Assembly (NCBI GenBank): GCA_028691155.1 | Contig: JAQUZV010000059.1 | Span: 1-10,137 of the forward strand | Direction: 5' to 3' | Origin: Victivallales bacterium | GTDB lineage: Bacteria > Verrucomicrobiota > Lentisphaeria > Victivallales > SZUA-371 | DNA: 10,137 nt | Shown: positions 6,964 through 10,137 of the stretch, piece by piece | Layout: each line of letters starts with the position of its first letter | Numbering within the stretch: position 1 is the first letter of the stretch | Position numbers and translations under genes: made by a program | The notes under the pieces: model-generated | Told to the model about the DNA's origin: nothing | What the model saw: the letters and a program-made list of their open reading frames with translations, nothing else | The model's database searches: none

Positions 6964-7746
6964 TCACCACATCAGACGGCAGAAGACTCTTTCCACCGAC
7001 TCATCATCCGTCTCCACCGTCCGACCGTCCACCATCCGAAAGTCCGGCGCGTAATCGGGACGGCAACGTTCCACCATCTCTTTGCGCATGGTTACCGGTC
7101 CGGGCACCAGGCGCAACGGCATCGTTGGCGCCTGAGCCAACGCCGCCATCGTTTTTTCCTCGATCTGCTGCGCCGCCGCTTCCGGCGACAGCATCAGGCA
7201 ACCTTCGGGGCCGAAACTCTTTTTGACCCGGCAGCAAACCACTTCCGGCAGCCATGTCCGGGCCTCGGCACAAACTTTGTCGTCGCCGGAAACCATCACC
7301 ACCGGGACCCCGTGTTCCGCGGCAATAGCGGCATCGACGGCAAATTCTCCGACCGGTTCTCCGTTCAGCCAAAGGTTCTGGATGTTCCGGGATGAATAGG
7401 AGTGCTCCAGCAGCGCCGCCGGCGTACCGGCCATGGCGTGATAACCGAGAAAAATCGCGGCGGCGGCGCCGTCGATCAACGGCAGTCTCACGCCGGGAGC
7501 ACTTTGGCCCTGATACAGTTGCGCCGCCGGATGCAGTTGATCCCAAAGCAGATTACGACCGGCGCAATGGCCGTCGCGCACAATGATCTCCGTGGCGCCG
7601 GCCCGCAGGCATCCCCGAATGCAGGCATTGACGTCGGCAGTCAGATACTGCCGACCCAGCCCGTAAAGCGGCCGGTCGGACAACACAAAATCGCTGCCAC
7701 TGATACCGCTGATTCCTTCCATGTCGGCATGAATATAAACTTTCAT
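6964..7746 (-). CDS. dppA: M55 family D-aminopeptidase, DppA-like
   Basis: This is a zinc-dependent cytoplasmic aminopeptidase of family M55. Bacillus subtilis DppA is the reference member and cleaves D-Ala-containing peptides, suggesting peptidoglycan peptide recycling or use as nutrient. At 260 residues it is close to full family length. Predicted metal ligands are Asp8 and Glu10 in HADMEGISG (6-14), His60 in RDGHCAGRN (57-65), His103 in LGYHAMAGTP (100-109) and Glu134 in NGEPVGE (128-134). His115 matches the proposed active-site histidine of DppA. MVSGDDKV (151-158) is another conserved family block. AAGGAG seven bases before the ATG fixes the start. Unlike B. subtilis dppA, no dipeptide transporter genes follow; hisA does, 15 bp downstream. 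The symbol is by family only and the true substrate is unknown. Confidence 0.93.
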   Translation of the reverse strand: MKVYIHADMEGISGISGSDFVLSDRPLYGLGRQYLTADVNACIRGCLRAGATEIIVRDGHCAGRNLLWDQLHPAAQLYQGQSAPGVRLPLIDGAAAAIFLGYHAMAGTPAALLEHSYSSRNIQNLWLNGEPVGEFAVDAAIAAEHGVPVVMVSGDDKVCAEARTWLPEVVCCRVKKSFGPEGCLMLSPEAAAQQIEEKTMAALAQAPTMPLRLVPGPVTMRKEMVERCRPDYAPDFRMVDGRTVETDDESVERVFCRLMW

Positions 7747-7779
7747 CGCCAGGCTCCTTGCCGTTTTCGGTTACGCCAT

Positions 7780-7807
7780 ACCATAGCACGCCGAAGCGGA
7801 ACGGCAA
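7780..7807 (-). promoter_or_regulatory. Candidate promoter of the dppA-hisA unit
   Basis: On the minus strand TTGCCG (7807-7802), a 16-base spacer and TATGGT (7785-7780) give an acceptable sigma-70 pattern 34 bases before the ATG at 7746. The leader would be short. The assignment is by pattern only. The surrounding 147-base gap (7747-7893) shows nothing else convincing. Confidence 0.35.
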
Positions 7808-7893
7808 GTCGGAACCCCAATCCGTTCCGGCGCCGGCCCGCATCATTCCCGCATCAATAATTATCAAAACACTCCGGGAATCCGATCTCCGCT

Positions 7894-8622
7894 TCAGCGT
7901 TTATCCGCATTGCGCCAGATCACATCCAGGGAATAATCCGTCGATTCCGCAGTAAATTTATCTTTCGGAACATCATCGTTTCGCATATTGACCACATGAC
8001 CGTCGACGAACAGGATATTGCTGTCCCTGAATTCATGCGCCCTTTCATCGCTGCTGTCACCGGCCAAATTCAAACTGCAACTCATGACCATGGCTTTGCC
8101 CCGGTTATCGGGGTGACTCAATATTTCATTAAACCCGTTATCCGTCTCCCGATACAAATATGCACCGGAAACTATTCCATGACCTTCCCAATCCTTCTGG
8201 ACCCGCCCCGGGGTTCTCGGTTCATGCAGACTGCATCCCAACATCTTGGGAGCGATATTGTAATCGGACACCAACTTACCCAAATTAACCGGAGTGGCCG
8301 TTCCCCGTACCACATTGGACGACACGTGGGAATAAGCAATAATACCATTCATAATCCGTCCATTATTGTCATCGGCATACATTGCAATCGCCGTACCAAG
8401 CTGTCTCAGGTTACTGGCACAACCGGCGCGCTGCGCCTTGTTTCGAGCCATATTCAAGGCAGGCAAAAGCATACCGGCCAAAATGCCGATCACCGCAATA
8501 ACGACCAATAGTTCGATCAACGTGAATTTCCGCTGCAACACGATATCGTGAGTCTTCCGCAATTGGAGAGAGGAACCATTTGCCCTCTTAACAACAGTAA
8601 GACGATCCGCCCCGACCAACAT
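7894..8622 (-). CDS. Prepilin-like (pseudopilin) protein with H-Xn-DG motif
   Basis: This is a type IV pilin/type II secretion pseudopilin-like protein of 242 residues. The N-terminal methylation region is RKFTLIELLVVIAVIGILAG (31-50), with Glu37 at the expected +5 position from Phe33 and a hydrophobic helix to about 53. The body is polar and ends with HEFRDSNILFVDGHVV (196-211). This resembles the prepilin-associated H-X9-DG domain but has ten residues between His196 and Asp207. The residue before the cleavage site is Lys rather than the usual Gly. The leader is 32 residues, much longer than the usual 6-10. The start is well supported: AAGGAGG (8636-8630) sits seven bases before the ATG. Three cysteines occur, at 68, 130 and 182. 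It stands alone on its strand with no secretion genes nearby. Such proteins are numerous in Lentisphaerae and their individual roles are mostly unknown; an envelope or secreted-fibre role is inferred. Confidence 0.9.
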   Translation of the reverse strand: MLVGADRLTVVKRANGSSLQLRKTHDIVLQRKFTLIELLVVIAVIGILAGMLLPALNMARNKAQRAGCASNLRQLGTAIAMYADDNNGRIMNGIIAYSHVSSNVVRGTATPVNLGKLVSDYNIAPKMLGCSLHEPRTPGRVQKDWEGHGIVSGAYLYRETDNGFNEILSHPDNRGKAMVMSCSLNLAGDSSDERAHEFRDSNILFVDGHVVNMRNDDVPKDKFTAESTDYSLDVIWRNADKR

Positions 8623-8733
8623 GAACTTGCCTCCTTGGCAGGAATAGGGACTCGTTGCCGATTTTTCATCAAGATACTTTTAGCCCCAATTACCAGGAAT
8701 ACAAATGCAACAAGGTCTTAAAACAGGACTTAC

Positions 8734-8802
8734 GGAACGGTTTTATTTTGAAATGACAACCAGGCAGACGCGCCCAAGGTAACCGTTCCGAGGGAGAACG
8801 GT
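8734..8802. repeat. Overlapping inverted repeats, alternative hairpins
   Basis: GGAACGGTT (8734-8742) is a perfect 9-base inverted repeat of AACCGTTCC (8781-8789). ACCGTTC (8782-8788), inside the second element, is also a perfect inverted repeat of GAACGGT (8796-8802). The middle element can therefore pair with either partner but not with both. It could be a switch in an RNA or a set of protein binding half-sites. Confidence 0.6.
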
Positions 8803-8847
8803 GCTCTTCCGGCCAGGTTCCGGCAACAGTCATTCTCTCCAGCCGGC

Positions 8848-8875
8848 TTGAATCGCCGGAAAACCATGCTATCTT
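8848..8875 (+). promoter_or_regulatory. Candidate hemolysin III promoter with inverted repeat at -35
   Basis: TTGAAT (8848-8853), a 16-base spacer and TATCTT (8870-8875) form a plausible sigma-70 promoter about 50 bases before the ATG at 8925. CCGGC (8843-8847) and GCCGG (8855-8859) flank the -35 box as a perfect 5-base inverted repeat, which could be an operator. The assignment is by pattern only. Confidence 0.4.
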
Positions 8876-8924
8876 AGTTTAAGAAGTGGCCATATTGAGT
8901 CACACAGCATGGAGCAAAATAATT

Positions 8925-9572
8925 ATGACCGGCACCCGGGAAATCGGCGAATACACCTGCGGCGAAGAGATCGCCAACAGCATCACCCACGGCATCGGAA
9001 CGCTGTTGAGCATTGCCGCCCTGACCCTGCTGGTAGTGTTTGCCGCCCGCTACGGCAACGCATGGTACATTGTCACCTACGCCGTTTTCGGCGCCACGCT
9101 GGTATTGCTGTTTCTGGCGTCCACGCTTTACCATAGCGTCACCCGTCCCGACTGGAAGCGGCTGTTGAAAATCTGTGACCACGCCGCCATCTATCTGCTT
9201 ATCGCCGGCACCTATACCCCGTTGATGCTGATCAGCGTCGGCGGCGGCCTGGGCTGGACGGTATTCGGATTGATCTGGGGTATGGCCACGGCCGGCATCG
9301 TCATGAAATGTTTCTACACCGGCCGGTTCCGGCTCTTTTCCACCTTGTTGTATCTGGGCATGGGGTGGTTTTGCCTCTTTACCCTCAAGTCCCTGCTGGC
9401 GCACCTGCCGACGGCCAGTGTGATATTCCTGTTTGCCGGCGGATTGTCCTACTCTTTCGGCGCCATCTTTTATGTCTGGAAAAAATTACCCTACGGGCAT
9501 GCCGTCTGGCATCTGTTTGTGCTGGGCGGCAGTACGCTGCACTTCTTTGCCGTCCTGACCATGCTGCCGTAA
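8925..9572 (+). CDS. trhA: Hemolysin III / TrhA family membrane protein
   Basis: This is an integral membrane protein of the PAQR superfamily (hemolysin III, YqfA/TrhA), 215 residues with about seven hydrophobic segments. Conserved features are EEIANSITHGIG (14-25), STLYH with Ser66 and His70 (66-70), CDHAAIYLLIAGTYTP with Asp85 (84-99), and a last-helix GHAVWH with His192 and His196. Ser66, His70, Asp85 and the HxxxH pair correspond to the PAQR metal site. Bacillus cereus hemolysin III was described as pore-forming, but most bacterial members are housekeeping proteins linked to membrane homeostasis, so no toxin role should be assumed. I chose the ATG at 8925 because GGAG lies ten bases upstream and the length fits the family. 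The frame extends to a GTG at 8886 that lacks a ribosome site. The gene is probably a single transcription unit with its own promoter and a hairpin after the stop. Confidence 0.94.
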   Translation: MTGTREIGEYTCGEEIANSITHGIGTLLSIAALTLLVVFAARYGNAWYIVTYAVFGATLVLLFLASTLYHSVTRPDWKRLLKICDHAAIYLLIAGTYTPLMLISVGGGLGWTVFGLIWGMATAGIVMKCFYTGRFRLFSTLLYLGMGWFCLFTLKSLLAHLPTASVIFLFAGGLSYSFGAIFYVWKKLPYGHAVWHLFVLGGSTLHFFAVLTMLP

Positions 9573-9579
9573 TAAGAAA

Positions 9580-9599
9580 CGGCATTCGACGCCGATTTT
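9580..9599 (+). terminator. Probable terminator of the hemolysin III gene
   Basis: CGGC (9580-9583), a seven-base loop and GCCG (9591-9594) form a short GC stem, followed by ATTTTC with four T (9596-9599). It lies just after the stop codon ending at 9572. The short stem makes this a moderate call. Confidence 0.45.
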
Positions 9600-9755
9600 C
9601 GTTCGCTACCGACGTCTTATCAACTTGTCCGGCAGAATGATACCGCCATCCGCAACCGGGCGGAACCCTATCGCGGAGTCAATTGTTCTGTTTTTCCTCC
9701 CGGCGCAAGGAGCAAGTCGCCGGGATAAAATTCACTTTTTTCTCCCCTTTTTCAC

Positions 9756-9783
9756 TTGCAATCCTGCAATACAAAGCTAAATT
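9756..9783 (+). promoter_or_regulatory. Candidate distal pckG promoter
   Basis: TTGCAA (9756-9761), a 16-base spacer and TAAATT (9778-9783) resemble a sigma-70 promoter in an AT-rich stretch. If used, it would leave a leader of about 210 bases before pckG. A closer but weaker alternative is TTAAGC (9942-9947) with TATTTA (9965-9970) at 17-base spacing. Confidence 0.3.
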
Positions 9784-10000
9784 GTTCGTGATTACATATC
9801 CGGGCCAGACGGAAATGCAATCAAAATGTTGTTTTGAAAAACCGGTCGTCATAGGTCGCAAGTATCTGCAAATGTACCGTTTAAGAAGTAACCTCCGATT
9901 CATTGATTTCCTATGGATCGCAGTACCGGATTTTCGGTGCTTAAGCCGAGGCGACTCCGACCGTATTTACTAAAACCATTAAATTTCTCAGGAGGTTTTG

Positions 10001-10137
10001 ATGAGCGTCAAGTACATCAATGCAATCCCCACGAAAAACACCAAATTGGTGCAGTGGGTGGAAGAATGGGCGGCGATCTGCCAGCCCGACGGCATCTACT
10101 GGTGCGACGGAAGTAAAGCCGAATACGACCGCATTGC
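10001..10137 (+). CDS. pckG: Phosphoenolpyruvate carboxykinase (GTP), N-terminal fragment
   Basis: This is the start of GTP-dependent PEP carboxykinase, which interconverts oxaloacetate and phosphoenolpyruvate. It serves gluconeogenesis, or runs in the CO2-fixing direction in many fermenting anaerobes. Only 45 complete codons are visible before the right edge. The segment WVEEWAAICQPDGIYWCDGS (19-38), followed by EYDRI, is the characteristic N-terminal block of the GTP-type family; the ATP-type enzyme is unrelated there. The family is about 600 residues long, so more than 90 percent lies outside the window. AGGAGG five bases before the ATG is a very strong ribosome binding site, suggesting high expression. 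The catalytic and nucleotide-binding motifs cannot be checked here. Confidence 0.9.
   Translation, partial: MSVKYINAIPTKNTKLVQWVEEWAAICQPDGIYWCDGSKAEYDRI

Larger units (their letters stand above)
8623..8924. other. Divergent intergenic region, pseudopilin / hemolysin III
   Basis: This region has about 300 bases without a gene. It includes the strong ribosome binding site of the leftward pseudopilin gene (8630-8636), an AT-rich part at about 8640-8760 that probably holds its promoter although no clean -35/-10 pair stands out, a set of overlapping inverted repeats at 8734-8802, a candidate rightward promoter at 8848-8875, and the ribosome binding site of the hemolysin III gene (GGAG, 8911-8914). 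Confidence 0.7.
9573..10000. other. Long intergenic region before pckG
   Basis: These 428 bases hold no gene I can support. After the short terminator the sequence is mixed. From about 9690 to 9850 it is clearly AT-rich, unlike the coding regions, with a candidate promoter at 9756-9783. Near the gene, TCGG (9934-9937) and CCGA (9946-9949) can form a small hairpin, and AGGAGG (9990-9995) is the pckG ribosome binding site. Short open frames on both strands have atypical residue content and no recognisable domain. Confidence 0.65.

Noticed and set aside
6424..7395. Plus-strand open frame opposite hisA and the M55 peptidase
   Set aside because: It spans two clearly coding genes on the other strand and has low-complexity His/Arg/Gln-rich content.
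7758..7955. Small open frames on both strands around the gap 7747-7893
   Set aside because: They overlap the pseudopilin C-terminus or the peptidase N-terminus, lack ribosome sites and resemble no protein family I know.
8886..8924. Upstream GTG start for the hemolysin III protein (13 extra residues)
   Set aside because: It has no ribosome site and overlaps the likely 5' leader. The ATG at 8925 has GGAG at a usable distance and gives the family length.
8925..9572. Reading the hemolysin III homologue as a virulence toxin
   Set aside because: Most bacterial members of this PAQR-related family are general membrane proteins, and nothing in the neighbourhood suggests a toxin locus.
9683..9973. 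96-codon plus-strand frame in the region before pckG
   Set aside because: It has a TTG start, a Cys/Phe/Lys-rich composition unlike the other proteins here and no domain. An overlapping minus-strand frame at 9679-9903 is equally unsupported.

Overview
The window looks like ordinary chromosome from a moderately GC-rich Gram-negative bacterium. The best guess is the PVC superphylum, close to Lentisphaerota/Victivallales. The hints are: a prepilin-like protein with a Lys-Phe-Thr-Leu-Ile-Glu cleavage region and a C-terminal His-X(n)-Asp-Gly motif of the kind greatly expanded in Lentisphaerae and Planctomycetes; a signal peptidase I with a large insert; a eukaryotic-type HisA; and a GTP-type PEP carboxykinase. 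This placement is inferred from gene style, since no rRNA is present. No tRNA, rRNA, insertion sequence, CRISPR array, phage gene or recognised defence gene was seen.

Layout, left to right. (1) 1-2787, minus strand: lepA (elongation factor 4), then 49 bp later lepB (signal peptidase I). This is the classic lepA-lepB pair; lepB runs off the left edge. (2) 2788-3108: a divergent control region with a candidate promoter for each side, an orphan Shine-Dalgarno sequence and a terminator-like hairpin. (3) 3109-6081, plus strand: a 990-residue hybrid sensor kinase (signal peptide, periplasmic solute-binding domain, one TM helix, PAS, HisKA, HATPase, receiver, HPt) with no separate response regulator beside it. 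(4) 6110-6136: a hairpin between convergent genes. (5) 6184-7746, minus strand: a two-gene unit made of an M55 D-aminopeptidase (DppA-like) followed 15 bp later by a eukaryotic-type HisA. (6) 7894-8622, minus strand: a pseudopilin-like protein. (7) 8623-8924: a gene-free region with overlapping inverted repeats and a candidate promoter. (8) 8925-9572, plus strand: a hemolysin III/TrhA family membrane protein. (9) 9573-10000: a long gene-free stretch, then the start of a GTP-dependent PEP carboxykinase (pckG) with a strong ribosome binding site, cut by the right edge.

The genes do not form one pathway. lepA-lepB serves translation and protein export, the kinase senses a periplasmic ligand, and hisA and pckG are central metabolism. 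I found no convincing new multi-gene system. The items most worth a second look are the eukaryotic-type HisA in a bacterial two-gene unit, the roughly 95-residue insert inside the signal peptidase catalytic domain, the atypical prepilin leader, and the mutually exclusive hairpins upstream of the hemolysin III gene.
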